DNA from: Rhodoplanes tepidamans
Lineage (GTDB): Bacteria > Pseudomonadota > Alphaproteobacteria > Rhizobiales > Xanthobacteraceae
Assembly: GCF_030813915.1 (NCBI RefSeq)
Contig: NZ_JAUSUJ010000014.1
Coordinates: forward strand, 1 to 64,000
Reading direction: 5' to 3'
Length of the DNA: 64,000 nt
The notes below the pieces were generated by a model that was not told the DNA's origin, ran no database searches, and saw only the letters and a list, made by a program, of their open reading frames with translations. Below are positions 24,474 through 33,337 of this stretch, one piece after another. Made by a program: the position numbers and the translations under genes. Each line of letters opens with the position of its first letter. Position 1 is the first letter of the stretch.

Positions 24474-25406
24474 TCAGGCTCCGAACCCGTCCATCCTGGC
24501 GAACAGCGGCGCCACCGCAGCGCGGAGCGTCGCGTCCTCGGCGGACGTCAGCGGCAGGTTCGGCAGCAGCGCGTTGCTCCACGACGGGTCGCCGCGGCGC
24601 ACCGCCGCGAGCGCGCGCAGTGCCGCGATCTGCGGCACCGTGCGGGTGACCTCGCGGATCTCGGAGAGCAGCGCCTGCGCGGCCGCGACCTTGTCCTGCG
24701 CGGCCGGGTCGGCGAAGTTGCGGAACAGATAGGCGAGCAGCGGCATGGCCACGTTCGAGGTCGCCGTGATGGCGCCGGCGCCGCCCTCGCGCAGCAGCGG
24801 CAGCATCAGGGGATCGGCGCCGGCCAGGATCGACAGCTGCGGGAAGCGCTTCGCCAGCATGGTCATGTTGGCGAGCTCGCCGGACGAATCCTTGACGCCG
24901 ACGACCGCGCCCGGGAAGGCCTCGATCAGCCGCTCGATCACGGCCGGCACGATCGGCACCCGCGACATCGGCGGGATGTGATAGAGGACGATGTTCGGCC
25001 GGGCGTGGCCGACCGTCTCGATCAGCCGCGCATAGACGGCGAACAGCGCATCGTCCGACACCGGCGTGTAGTAGAACGGCGGCAGCGCCACGACGCCGCG
25101 GCAGCCGAGATCGAGGGCGTGCCGGGTGAGCGCGACCGCATCCTTCATGGCGCAATTGCCGGTGCCCGGCATGAACAGCGTCGGGTCGAAGCCCTGCGCC
25201 AGCAGATCCTCCAGCAGCTTCATGCGCTGCCCCGGCGTCAGCGAGTTCGCCTCGCCGGTGGTGCCCAGCAGCGCGAAGCCGGTCGCGCCTTCCGCCAGCA
25301 GGGCGCGGCAGTGGGCGGCGAGCAGCGCCGCGTTCGGCTCGCCGTCCGCATCGACCGGGGTGAGGGTCGCCGGGAACACGCCGGTCGGCGTCGCGTCGGT
25401 GCTCAT
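24474..25406 (-). CDS. DapA/NanA-family lyase or aldolase (class I, Schiff base)
   Basis: 310 residues in the dihydrodipicolinate synthase/N-acetylneuraminate lyase superfamily. GTTGEANSLTPGQRM corresponds to the carboxylate-binding GTTGE motif; the conserved tyrosine is in VLYHIPP and the Schiff-base lysine in VVGVKDSSGEL. Biosynthetic DapA normally has YNVPxR; YHIP here and the catabolic neighbours indicate a degradative aldolase or dehydratase for a 2-keto acid, not lysine synthesis. It is divergent from the 2-hydroxyacid dehydrogenase/GntR pair across a promoter region bearing operator-like palindromes. Confidence 0.88.
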   Translation of the reverse strand: MSTDATPTGVFPATLTPVDADGEPNAALLAAHCRALLAEGATGFALLGTTGEANSLTPGQRMKLLEDLLAQGFDPTLFMPGTGNCAMKDAVALTRHALDLGCRGVVALPPFYYTPVSDDALFAVYARLIETVGHARPNIVLYHIPPMSRVPIVPAVIERLIEAFPGAVVGVKDSSGELANMTMLAKRFPQLSILAGADPLMLPLLREGGAGAITATSNVAMPLLAYLFRNFADPAAQDKVAAAQALLSEIREVTRTVPQIAALRALAAVRRGDPSWSNALLPNLPLTSAEDATLRAAVAPLFARMDGFGA

Positions 25407-25466
25407 TCCATCCGTCCTGTGCTGCTGCGGCACCCTGCCCTCGGCCGGGCGGCTGCCGATCCGTGT

Positions 25467-25482
25467 TTTACAAATTTGTAAA
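25467..25482. promoter_or_regulatory. Perfect 16-bp AT-rich palindrome, probable GntR operator
   Basis: TTTACAAATTTGTAAA is a perfect palindrome about 61 bp before the DapA-family start. It shares the half-site TTTACAA with the repeats at 25610-25625 on the other side of the divergent promoter region. AT-rich dyads of this type suit FCD-type GntR proteins, one of which is encoded at 26645. Confidence 0.65.
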
Positions 25483-25609
25483 TTCAACATCGTCCCGCTG
25501 GCAAGTGCGTCAAACCCCGGATGCGCGACGATCGCGCTCACGTGAAGCTCGGAGCGGCTTTTCGCTGCTTCGCGGCGAACGGCAGGCGGGCCCTACGGGA
25601 TCCCGCTGA

Positions 25610-25625
25610 TTTACAAGTTTACAAG
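25610..25625. promoter_or_regulatory. Tandem TTTACAAG half-sites before the D-2-hydroxyacid dehydrogenase gene
   Basis: TTTACAAGTTTACAAG is two exact 8-bp copies end to end, each matching a half of the palindrome at 25467-25482 in seven of eight bases. It lies 55 bp before the proposed GTG start, where a repressor would cover the promoter. An ATG at 25629 directly follows it but has no ribosome site. Confidence 0.55.
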
Positions 25626-25679
25626 TTCATGACACAGAGGGACGTCGCTGCGGCGTTCCGCCGGCACGTGGAGGTATCG

Positions 25680-26642
25680 GTGAGCTTTACGGTCGTGACC
25701 CTCGGCAGCCAGATCGCGAACGAGGGGGTGGCGTTGCTGCGCGACGCCGGCGCGTCGCTGGTGGCGACGGAGGCCTTCCCGTCCAAGGACGAGATGATCG
25801 CGGTGCTGGACCGCCACCGCCCCGACGCCGTGATGGTACGGCTGGTGCCGCGGCTCGACGAGGACGTGATGCGGGCGGCGCCTACGCTCAAGGTGATCGC
25901 CAAGCACGGCGTCGGCTGCGACGACATCGACGTGGCGGCGGCGCGCCGGCTCGGCATCCCAGTGATGATCGCGACCGGCTGCAACGCCCAGTCCGTCGCC
26001 GAGCACGCGCTCGCGATGATGCTGGCGCTGGTGAAGGATCTGGAGCGCCAGACCGCGCTGATGCGCAGCGGCCGCTTCGACAAGTCGCTCTATCGCGGCC
26101 GCGAGCTGCGCGGCATGCGGCTCGGCCTCGTCGGCCTCGGCCAGATCGGCCGCAGCTTCGCCGCCATGGCGGCGGCGATCGGCATGGTGATCGAGGCCTA
26201 CGATCCGTTCGCGCCCGACGCCGCCTTCGTCCCGCCGATCGCCCGTGCGACCGATCTCGACGCCCTGCTCGCACGGGCCGACGTGGTCAGCCTGCACTGC
26301 CCGCTGACCGAGACGACCCGCGGCCTGCTCGGGGCGCGCGAGATCGGCCTGATCAGGCCCGGCGCCTGGTTGATCAACACGGCGCGCGGCGAGGTGATCG
26401 ACGAGGCGGCGCTCGCCGCGGCGCTGCGCTCCGGCGCGATCGCCGGCGCCGGCATCGACAGCTTCGCGGCCGAGCCGCCGCCGGCCGACCATCCGTTCCT
26501 GCATCTGCCCAACGTGATCGCCACCCCGCACGTCGCCGGCGTGACCGACGACGCCAAGCGCGAGGTGTCGCTGCAGACGGCCCGGAACGTGCTTTCGGTG
26601 ATCTCCGGCGGAGCCCCCGATCCGCGCTACCTCGCGAGGTGA
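25680..26642 (+). CDS. D-2-hydroxyacid dehydrogenase (SerA/GyaR family)
   Basis: 320 residues from GTG 25680, chosen because GGAGG ends 5 bases before it; an upstream ATG at 25629 would start within the operator repeats and has no ribosome site. NAD loop GLVGLGQIGRSFA with the following acidic AYDPF points to NAD(H). Catalytic residues are present: the arginine in NTARGEVID, the glutamate in DSFAAEPPP and the histidine in ATPHVAGVT. The enzyme interconverts a 2-keto acid and a D-2-hydroxy acid. It is coupled to the GntR gene (stop and next start 2 bases apart) and divergent from the lyase/alcohol dehydrogenase operon, so it likely handles the same keto acid. Confidence 0.88.
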   Translation: MSFTVVTLGSQIANEGVALLRDAGASLVATEAFPSKDEMIAVLDRHRPDAVMVRLVPRLDEDVMRAAPTLKVIAKHGVGCDDIDVAAARRLGIPVMIATGCNAQSVAEHALAMMLALVKDLERQTALMRSGRFDKSLYRGRELRGMRLGLVGLGQIGRSFAAMAAAIGMVIEAYDPFAPDAAFVPPIARATDLDALLARADVVSLHCPLTETTRGLLGAREIGLIRPGAWLINTARGEVIDEAALAAALRSGAIAGAGIDSFAAEPPPADHPFLHLPNVIATPHVAGVTDDAKREVSLQTARNVLSVISGGAPDPRYLAR

Positions 26643-26644
26643 CC

Positions 26645-27367
26645 ATGACGTCCGCCGACCCCCGGGAGACCGCGCCACGGCGCAACGGCAGGCCGGCGCT
26701 CGCCGACCACGTCTACGAGCTCCTGTTCAACCGCATCGCCGGCGGCGAGCTCGCCCAGAACACCCGCCTGCCCGGCGAGCACCAGCTCGCCGAGAAGTAC
26801 GGCGTCTCGCGCCCGGTGGTGCGCGAGGCGCTGCGGCGGCTGCGCGAGGAGGGCCTGATCGAATCGCGCCAGGGGGCCGGCAGCTGGGTGACCGGGGTCG
26901 TCCGGGCCCAGAAGGTGCCGGCCTTCACGCCGATCGCCAGCATCGCCGACATCCGCCGCTGCTACGAGTTCCGCATCGCGGTGGAGCGCGAGACCGCCTT
27001 CCTGGCCGCCCAGCGGATCACCGAGAAGACGCTCGCCGACATCGCCCAGGCGCTGGCCCTGATGGACATCGCGACGCGCCAGCACGTCCACCGGGAGGAC
27101 GCCGACTTCGCCTTCCACCACGCCATCGCGGTGGCCTCCGACAACCACTACCTCTCGTCGTCGCTGCTCGGCCTGCGCCAGCACATCGACGTGGTGATGA
27201 AGCTGCACGGCAAGTCGGTGCTCGGCTCGACCCCGAGCCTGGAGCACGTGTTCGCCGAGCACCGCGGCATCTTCGAGGCGATCCGCGCCGGCGACGCCGC
27301 CGCCGCCGGCCGGCTGATGGAAGAGCACCTCGCCGGCTCCCGCGACCGCCTGTTCGGCGTGGATTAG
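26645..27367 (+). CDS. GntR-family regulator, FCD (FadR) subfamily
   Basis: 240 residues. Winged HTH at about 20-85 (RLPGEHQLAEKYGVSRPVVREALRRLREEGLIESRQGAGSWV), then an all-helical FCD domain. The FCD metal site can be traced as D in REDADFAFHHA with its downstream H, then H in FAEHRGIF and H in LMEEHLAG. Such regulators sense hydroxy or sugar acids. GAGG lies 5 bases before ATG 26645. It follows the D-2-hydroxyacid dehydrogenase gene directly and probably acts on the TTTACAA-type sites at 25467 and 25610, controlling both divergent transcripts. Confidence 0.9.
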   Translation: MTSADPRETAPRRNGRPALADHVYELLFNRIAGGELAQNTRLPGEHQLAEKYGVSRPVVREALRRLREEGLIESRQGAGSWVTGVVRAQKVPAFTPIASIADIRRCYEFRIAVERETAFLAAQRITEKTLADIAQALALMDIATRQHVHREDADFAFHHAIAVASDNHYLSSSLLGLRQHIDVVMKLHGKSVLGSTPSLEHVFAEHRGIFEAIRAGDAAAAGRLMEEHLAGSRDRLFGVD

Positions 27368-27432
27368 ACGACCCGCGACGGCGCGGCGCCGAGCCCGGCC
27401 GCAGCTCACTCCGATCGCCTCGCATGCCTGGC

Positions 27433-27551
27433 CGTTCCGGGGCGGCGCGCAGCGCCGAACCCGGACTCCATACGCCCTGTCCGTCGTGGGTCACCCACAC
27501 CGGGCGTATGGAGTCCGGGCTCCGGACCTGTGGTCCGCGCCCCGGAATGAC
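27433..27551. repeat. Palindromic intergenic repeat, copy 2
   Basis: Related to 3746-3848: it shares TTCCGGGGCG, GCGCAGCGCCGA, CCCGGACTCCATA and the complementary TATGGAGTCCGGGCTC and CGCGCCCCGGAATGAC. The loop between the arms is longer and diverged (27478-27507). It would fold as one long hairpin. Confidence 0.8.
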
Positions 27552-27649
27552 GACTTCCGCAAACGCTCGCCGAGCGTTTGGAGAGTCGTGCATGCCGCGG
27601 CGACGAGGCCGCGGAAGGGCGTCATAACAGCGGCCCTGACCGCCGACCC

Positions 27650-27810
27650 GTCATCCCGAGGTGCTCGCCACCGATCTCGGGTTTACCCGAGATCGGCACG
27701 ACGAGCGCGCAAGTCGCGCTATAGCCGACTTGCGTGGCCGAGCCTCGGAGTATGCGGCCCGGGCCGTCGCCCTTCGAGGGCTGCGCTTTGCGCAGCCACC
27801 TCAGGGTGAC
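27650..27810. repeat. Compound palindromic repeat of a second type
   Basis: The outer ends GTCATCCCGAGGTG and CCACCTCAGGGTGAC are imperfect inverted repeats. Inside are nested hairpins: CCGATCTCGGGT / ACCCGAGATCGG, a GCAAGTCG / CGACTTGC pair and GGCTGCGC / GCGCAGCC. Elements starting GTCATCC(T/C)GAGG are widespread in Bradyrhizobium-like genomes (general knowledge). Together with copy 2 above it fills most of the 638-bp gap 27368-28005; the rest of that gap holds no gene I can support. Confidence 0.75.
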
Positions 27811-28005
27811 GGTGAAAGTCAGTGCCGGAGCCGCTGGGACGAGCCGGACGAGGGCGGGCCCGCGATCGAGCGCTGGTTTCGTGAGTTCAAAGCAAACACG
27901 CTACGAAAGGCCGCTGCCGGGCCGGCGCGGCGCGCCGCGCCCGGGACACGAGACCTTCCCCGACACAGCGCCGCGAGCGCGCCGGCATGACGCGGGTCCG
28001 ACGCG

Positions 28006-28395
28006 TCAGTTGAACTTCGCCTGCGCGGTGGCGCCGGTCGGCGTCGTGATCTGGACGACGCCCTTCACGCCGTCCGGCAGCGGCGCCGGCGCGGTGCCGT
28101 CGAGGCGGTTTCCCTCGGCGGCGGCGAGCGGCACGCGCTGGCTCTTGCCGTCGACGACCAGGATGGCCAGGCCCTGGTGGCCGGCGGCGTCGCGCGGCTT
28201 GTCGTCGTGGCCGAGCAGATAGGCCGACACGGTCGCGCCCTTGATCACCAGCTCGACGTGGAAGTTGCCGGCGATGACGATGCGGCCGCCGTGCCGGGGC
28301 TGCGGATTGTGGGCGAGGGCCGGCCCGGTGGCGACCAGGGCGGCGCCGGCCAGAACGGCCGGGATCGTGGTCAGGAGGGTTCGCTTGGTGAGCAT
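28006..28395 (-). CDS. Periplasmic protein associated with the Cus-type metal efflux operon
   Basis: 129 residues. Signal peptide MLTKRTLLTTIPAVLAGAALVATGPALA, then a short beta-rich domain opening HNPQPRHGGRIVIAGNFHVEL, with histidines that could bind a metal ion. The mature sequence begins with a histidine exactly at the cleavage site, a feature of copper-binding periplasmic proteins, but no known copper chaperone motif (CusF, CopC) is complete. It is 30 bp downstream of the CusA-type pump gene on the same strand, so a role as a metal-delivery or sensing accessory is likely. No firm family assignment. Confidence 0.7.
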   Translation of the reverse strand: MLTKRTLLTTIPAVLAGAALVATGPALAHNPQPRHGGRIVIAGNFHVELVIKGATVSAYLLGHDDKPRDAAGHQGLAILVVDGKSQRVPLAAAEGNRLDGTAPAPLPDGVKGVVQITTPTGATAQAKFN

Positions 28396-28425
28396 CTGTG
28401 GTCTCCCTTGTTGCTCGATCGGTGT

Positions 28426-31400
28426 TCAGTAGGTGGCCGGCGCGGCGGCGGCGGCCGCCGGTGACTCGGCGGCGCGCTCGGCCGCCAGCGCGCGAAGCCG
28501 GGCGATCGGCGTCTCGCCGAGGCGCAGCACGAGAATCGGCGTGACGAAGGCGTCGAGCAGCGTCGCGCTGATCAGCCCGCCGAAGATCGTCACCGCGACC
28601 GGGTGCAGGATCTCCTTGCCGGCCCCGGAGGCGTCGATCAGCAGCGGCACCAGCGCGACGCCGGCGGAGAGCGCCGTCATCAGCACCGGCGTCATCCGCT
28701 CCAGGCAGCCGCGGGTGACGAGGTCGCGCCCGAACGGCACGCCCTCGGTCACGCACAGATTGGCGATGTGGCTGATCTTGAGGATGCCGTTGCGGGCCGC
28801 GATGCCGGTGAGCGTGATGAAGCCCACCATGCTGGCGACCGACAGCGGCTCCCCGGCGATCCACAGCGCCGCCACCGAGCCGATCAGGGCGAGCGGCACG
28901 CTGCCCATGATGATCAGGGCCAGCACGGCCGAGCGGTAGCGGCCGTAGAGGATGGCGAAGATCATCGACAGCGAGACGAGCGACAGGAGCCCGATGGTGC
29001 GTGCGGCATCCTCCTGGGCCTGGAACGTGCCTTCGAGCCGGGCCGTGACGCCCTCCGGCAGCGGCGTCTCGGCGATGATCGTCCGGATCGCTGCGACGAT
29101 CCCGGCCATGTCGGTCGAGCCGTCGCCGTTCGCCAGCACGACGATGCGGCGCCGCGCGTTCTCGCGCAGGATCTGGTTCGGCCCGTCGGTCTCGCGGATG
29201 TCGGCGATCAGGCGGGCCGGGATCCAGCCGCGCGGCGTCTCGATCAGGAGGTCGCCGAGCCCGTCGGTGGTGCGCAGCCGGTCGGGCAGGCGCATCACCA
29301 CGTCGAAGCGGCGGTTGCCGTCGATGACGCGCGAGACCACGCGGCCGTTCGACAGCCGCCCGAGCTGGTCGACCACGGCGGACGGCTGGACTCCGTAGAG
29401 CGCGGCGCGGCCGTAGTCGATCCGCACCTCGAGCTGCGGAATGCGCACCTGCTTCTCCACCTGCAGGTCGACGACGCCCGGCACCGCCGCGATCTTCTCG
29501 CGAAAGCCCTCGGCGACCGTGCGCATGGTGTCGAGGTCCTCGCCGAACACTTTCAGGGCGAGCTCGGAGCGGATGCCGGACAGCATGTGGTCGAGCCGGT
29601 GCGAGATCGGCTGGCCGATGTTGAGCGACAGCGGCAGCACGGCGAGCTTGGCCCGGATGTCGGCGACGATCTCCTGCTTGGGCCGGCCCCGCTCCAGGTC
29701 GACCTCGAGCTCGGTGACGTGGATGCCCTCGGCGTGCTCGTCGAGCTCGGCGCGGCCGGTGCGGCGGCCGACCGTGCGGATGCCGGGCACCTCCATCAGC
29801 AGCCGCTCGGCGATGGTGCCGACCCGGTTCGACTCGGCGAGCGAGACGCCCGGATTGAAGGTGAGCAGGATCGTGAAGGTGCCCTCGTTGAAGGGCGGCA
29901 GGAAGACGCGCGGCAGCGACACCGCGGCGGCCCCGGCGGCGACCACCAGGGCCACCGTGGCGGCGAGGATCGGCCCGCCGTTGCCGTAGGCGCGCCGCAG
30001 CGCCGCGGCGTAGCCGCGCTTCAGCACCCGGACCAGCCAGCCCTCGCGATGTGCGTGCCGGCCGAGCGCCGGCAGCATGTAGAAGGCCATCACCGGCGTC
30101 AGCGTGATCGACACCAGGAGGCTCGCCAGGATCGACACGATGTAGGCCTGGCCGAGCGGCGCGAACAGCTTGCCCTCGATGCCGCCGAGCGCGAAGAGCG
30201 GCACGAACACCATCACGATGATGGCGGTGGCGTAGACGATGCCGGAGCGCACCTCCTGCGAGGCGCCGACGACGACCTCGAACACCGAGCGGGGCGAGCC
30301 GAGCGCGACGTTCTCGCGCAGGCGCCGGAAGATGTTCTCGACGTCCACCACGGCGTCGTCGACCAGCTCGCCGATCGCGATGGCGATGCCGCCGAGCGTC
30401 ATGGTGTTGATGGTGAGCCCGGCGAGGTGGAACACCACCGCCGTGATCAGGATCGACATCGGGATCGCGGTCAGCGAGATCACGGTGGTGCGCCAGTTGA
30501 GCAGGAAGCAGAACAGCACCACGGCGACCACGACGCCGGCCTCGATCAGCACGGTCTCGACGTTGCGGATCGAGGTCTCGATGAAGTTGGCCTGGCGGAA
30601 CATGGGATTATCGAGCGAGATGCCGTGCGGCAGCGACGGCTGCAGCTCCGTCAGGGCCTCCTCGATGCGGCCCGTCAGCGCGACCGTGTCGACGTCGGGC
30701 TGCTTCTCCACCGCGACCACCACGGCGGGGCGGCCCATGTAGCCGGAGTCGCCGCGCTTGGCCCGCGCCGCGTACTCCACCGTCGCGACCTGATGCAGGA
30801 ACACGGGCCGCTGCTCGACTGTGGCGACCACGACGTTGCGGAGATCGTCCAGGCTCGTGGTGCGGCCGATGTTGCGGATCAGGTATTCGCGCGCGTCGAG
30901 GTCGGCGAAGCCGCCGCCCGCATTGGCGCCGAACTCGGTGAGCGCCTTCTCGACCTGGTCGTAGCTCACGCCCAGCGCCCGCAGCGCCGGCGGCTGCGGC
31001 GAGACGCGATACTGGCGCACCTCGCCGCCCATCGGGATGACCTGGGCGACGCCCGGAATGGCGAGCAGGCGCGGCCGCACCACGAAGTCGGCGGTCTCGC
31101 GCAGCTCCATCGGGGTCGCCGTCTCGCTCGTCATGGCGATCATCACGATCTGGCCCATCAGCGAGGAGACCGGGCCCATCATCGGCGTGACGGTGGGCGG
31201 GAGCTGGTCGCGCACCAGCGCGAGGCGCTCGGCGACGAGCTGGCGGTTGCGGTAGACGTCGCCGCCCCACGCGAACTCGACATAGACGATGGACAGGCCG
31301 ACGCCCGACACCGAGCGGATGCGGGTGACGCCGGGGGCGCCGTTCATCCGGGTCTCGATCGGATAGGTGACGAGCAGCTCGACCTCGGGCGGCGCGAGGC

Positions 31401-31563
31401 CCTCGGCCTCGGTCATGATCGTGATGGTCTGCCGGTTGAGGTCGGGGAAGACGTCGACCGGCAGGCGGGTGACGCTGTAGGTGCCGAGCACGATCAGCAC
31501 GGCGGCGAGCGCCAGCACCAGGACGCGGTTGCGCAGCGACTGGGTGACCAGGGTCGTGAACAT
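28426..31563 (-). CDS. Heavy-metal efflux RND pump (CusA/CzcA family)
   Basis: 1,045 residues, full RND length, with twelve helices and two large periplasmic loops. The helix-4 proton-relay motif reads G398[12 protein letters not shown]410, the heavy-metal RND signature (acidic D402/D403, D407 and E409). Start [20 protein letters not shown] is typical. In the inner membrane it exports Cu(I)/Ag(I) or divalent Zn/Co/Cd using the proton gradient, together with a fusion protein and an outer-membrane channel. The metal cannot be fixed from the motif alone. Gene order is fusion protein, pump, small periplasmic protein; no outer-membrane channel gene is present in the window. Confidence 0.92.
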   Translation of the reverse strand: MFTTLVTQSLRNRVLVLALAAVLIVLGTYSVTRLPVDVFPDLNRQTITIMTEAEGLAPPEVELLVTYPIETRMNGAPGVTRIRSVSGVGLSIVYVEFAWGGDVYRNRQLVAERLALVRDQLPPTVTPMMGPVSSLMGQIVMIAMTSETATPMELRETADFVVRPRLLAIPGVAQVIPMGGEVRQYRVSPQPPALRALGVSYDQVEKALTEFGANAGGGFADLDAREYLIRNIGRTTSLDDLRNVVVATVEQRPVFLHQVATVEYAARAKRGDSGYMGRPAVVVAVEKQPDVDTVALTGRIEEALTELQPSLPHGISLDNPMFRQANFIETSIRNVETVLIEAGVVVAVVLFCFLLNWRTTVISLTAIPMSILITAVVFHLAGLTINTMTLGGIAIAIGELVDDAVVDVENIFRRLRENVALGSPRSVFEVVVGASQEVRSGIVYATAIIVMVFVPLFALGGIEGKLFAPLGQAYIVSILASLLVSITLTPVMAFYMLPALGRHAHREGWLVRVLKRGYAAALRRAYGNGGPILAATVALVVAAGAAAVSLPRVFLPPFNEGTFTILLTFNPGVSLAESNRVGTIAERLLMEVPGIRTVGRRTGRAELDEHAEGIHVTELEVDLERGRPKQEIVADIRAKLAVLPLSLNIGQPISHRLDHMLSGIRSELALKVFGEDLDTMRTVAEGFREKIAAVPGVVDLQVEKQVRIPQLEVRIDYGRAALYGVQPSAVVDQLGRLSNGRVVSRVIDGNRRFDVVMRLPDRLRTTDGLGDLLIETPRGWIPARLIADIRETDGPNQILRENARRRIVVLANGDGSTDMAGIVAAIRTIIAETPLPEGVTARLEGTFQAQEDAARTIGLLSLVSLSMIFAILYGRYRSAVLALIIMGSVPLALIGSVAALWIAGEPLSVASMVGFITLTGIAARNGILKISHIANLCVTEGVPFGRDLVTRGCLERMTPVLMTALSAGVALVPLLIDASGAGKEILHPVAVTIFGGLISATLLDAFVTPILVLRLGETPIARLRALAAERAAESPAAAAAAPATY

Positions 31564-31572
31564 GGCGCGGCC

Positions 31573-33255
31573 TCAGCGGACGTTGTCGAGCAGGGGCGCG
31601 CCCTGGACGACGATCCGGTGCCCGGGCTCGACGCCGGCGACGATCAGCACGCGGTCGCCGTCGAGCGGCGCGGTGCGCACCGGGCGCGGCACGAAGCGCT
31701 CGGCCGAGACGTGGTCGAACACCTGCGACTGCCCGTCGGAGCCGCGCACCACGGCGGAGCGCGGCACCGTGATGCCGGTCCTGGCGTCGCCGGTCGCCGC
31801 CAGCACGGTGACGAACTGGCCGGTGCGGATCCCCCTCGTCTCGCCCGTGATGGCGAAGTGCACCGGGATCGCCTGGCCGCGGTCGGCGAAGCCGGCGCCG
31901 CGGAAGGCGAGCGGCAGGGTGGCGCCCGTGGCCGTCACGGCGGTCGCCTCGGCGAGGCCGTCGAGCGGATCGAAGCTGAGCGCCTCGACCCACAGGCGCG
32001 CCGGGTCGACGATCTGGAACACGGTCGCGTTGGTCTGGGCGATCTGGCCGGCGATCGGCACGCCGTCGGCGACGATGCCGGAGACCGGCGCGACCAGCGC
32101 CTCGGGCTCGCGGCGGATGCGGTCGAGCGCGGCGCGGCGGTCCTTCAGGCCCTGCAGCTCGAGCCGGGCCTCCTCGAGCTGGGTGCGGGTCACGGCGCCG
32201 GCCGAGGCGAGCGGCTCCCAGCGGGCGATGCGGCGCTCGACGATGGCGATCTGCTGGTCGAGCTCGCCCTGGCGCTGGCGCATGTCGGAGGCGTCGATCG
32301 CCTGCACGGGCGGCATCACATAGGCGAGCACCTCGCCCGCCTTGACGGCCGAGCCGAGGCGGGGGAACCCGCCGGGCGGTGGCGACAGCCGACCGCCGAC
32401 GGCCGTCTGCACATGGCCGGCGGCGTCCGGGTCCGGGATGATGCGGCCGGGCAGCTCGACGGCGCGGCGCACCGCGCCGGTCTCGGACAGGGTGTTCTCC
32501 AGGGCGAAGATGCGCTGCACCGCCTTGGGCACGAAGATGGTGCCGTCGGCCTGGCGCTGGGCCCGCTCGGCGACCGCGGTCGCCGGCCGGGCGGCCGGGG
32601 GCGCCGCCGGGCCGGGGTCCTCGCGGGCGACGCTCTCGTGCTGGACGACGCCGAGGCCGACGGCGGCGACGAGGACGACGGCGGCGAGCGGCACGGCGGC
32701 GGCACGACGGCGGCCGAACAGCCCGGCGAGCAGCAGCCCGGCCGCGATTCCCCCGGCCAGCGTCGCGATCACGGCCGGCTTCGCCAGCGCCGCGAGGCGG
32801 GCCGTCCAGGCCGGCCACGTCCCGGCCGTCGGCCCGGCGGCGCCGGCCGGGGTCGCGCCCGCGATGGTCAGGGCGAAAATTTCGACCTCGTCTCCGGCGG
32901 TTACCGTGACGGCGAGATCGAGCGGCGCGGCGCTCGCCACCCACGGGGCCTTGAGCCGCCAGGTGCCGTCCGCGGGCCGCGGCTCGGCCGCGACCGGCCC
33001 CTGCGGGGTCTCGATCTCCAGGCTGGCGTCGGTGACCGGCCGGTTGGTGGCGAAACGGTCGAGCCACAGCACCAGCTCGTCGCCGTTCGCCACCGCGACG
33101 AGCTGGAACGGACCCGCCGTGGCCTCCCCGCGCGGCAGGACATGGGCGGGAGGAGCTGGCTGGTCGCCGTGGTCGTGGCCTTCGTGCGCCAGGGCCGGGC
33201 CGGCGGCGAGCAGCGCCACGGCCACACAGACCGCGCGCAGGATGCGGGAGAACAT
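31573..33255 (-). CDS. RND efflux membrane-fusion protein (CusB-like) with extra N-terminal domain
   Basis: 560 residues, longer than the usual 380-420. Signal peptide, then HEGHDHGDQ at the mature N-terminus; a beta-rich periplasmic domain (about 40-130); two hydrophobic stretches (about 165-215, AVIATLAGGIAAGLLLAGLF and AVPLAAVVLVAAVGLGVV); then the fusion-protein core with hairpin coil (SDMRQRQGELDQQIAIVERRI...LKDRRAALDRI) and beta domains ending RIVVQGAPLLDNV. It bridges pump and outer-membrane channel. The His-rich start probably binds metal. It lies 9 bp upstream of the pump gene. The extra domain plus transmembrane pair is the unusual part. Confidence 0.88.
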   Translation of the reverse strand: MFSRILRAVCVAVALLAAGPALAHEGHDHGDQPAPPAHVLPRGEATAGPFQLVAVANGDELVLWLDRFATNRPVTDASLEIETPQGPVAAEPRPADGTWRLKAPWVASAAPLDLAVTVTAGDEVEIFALTIAGATPAGAAGPTAGTWPAWTARLAALAKPAVIATLAGGIAAGLLLAGLFGRRRAAAVPLAAVVLVAAVGLGVVQHESVAREDPGPAAPPAARPATAVAERAQRQADGTIFVPKAVQRIFALENTLSETGAVRRAVELPGRIIPDPDAAGHVQTAVGGRLSPPPGGFPRLGSAVKAGEVLAYVMPPVQAIDASDMRQRQGELDQQIAIVERRIARWEPLASAGAVTRTQLEEARLELQGLKDRRAALDRIRREPEALVAPVSGIVADGVPIAGQIAQTNATVFQIVDPARLWVEALSFDPLDGLAEATAVTATGATLPLAFRGAGFADRGQAIPVHFAITGETRGIRTGQFVTVLAATGDARTGITVPRSAVVRGSDGQSQVFDHVSAERFVPRPVRTAPLDGDRVLIVAGVEPGHRIVVQGAPLLDNVR

Positions 33256-33337
33256 GGAGAGGTCCTTCGGACTGGAAATCGGGCATCGACCACGGCGCCG
33301 TCGCGAGCGGACGACGCGGCGATCACGCGGACACGAT

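Noticed and set aside
24474-25406. Calling the DapA-family gene a lysine-pathway dihydrodipicolinate synthase
   Set aside because: The YHIP motif replaces the usual YNVPxR pattern and the neighbours are catabolic, so a lyase or aldolase of unknown substrate is safer.
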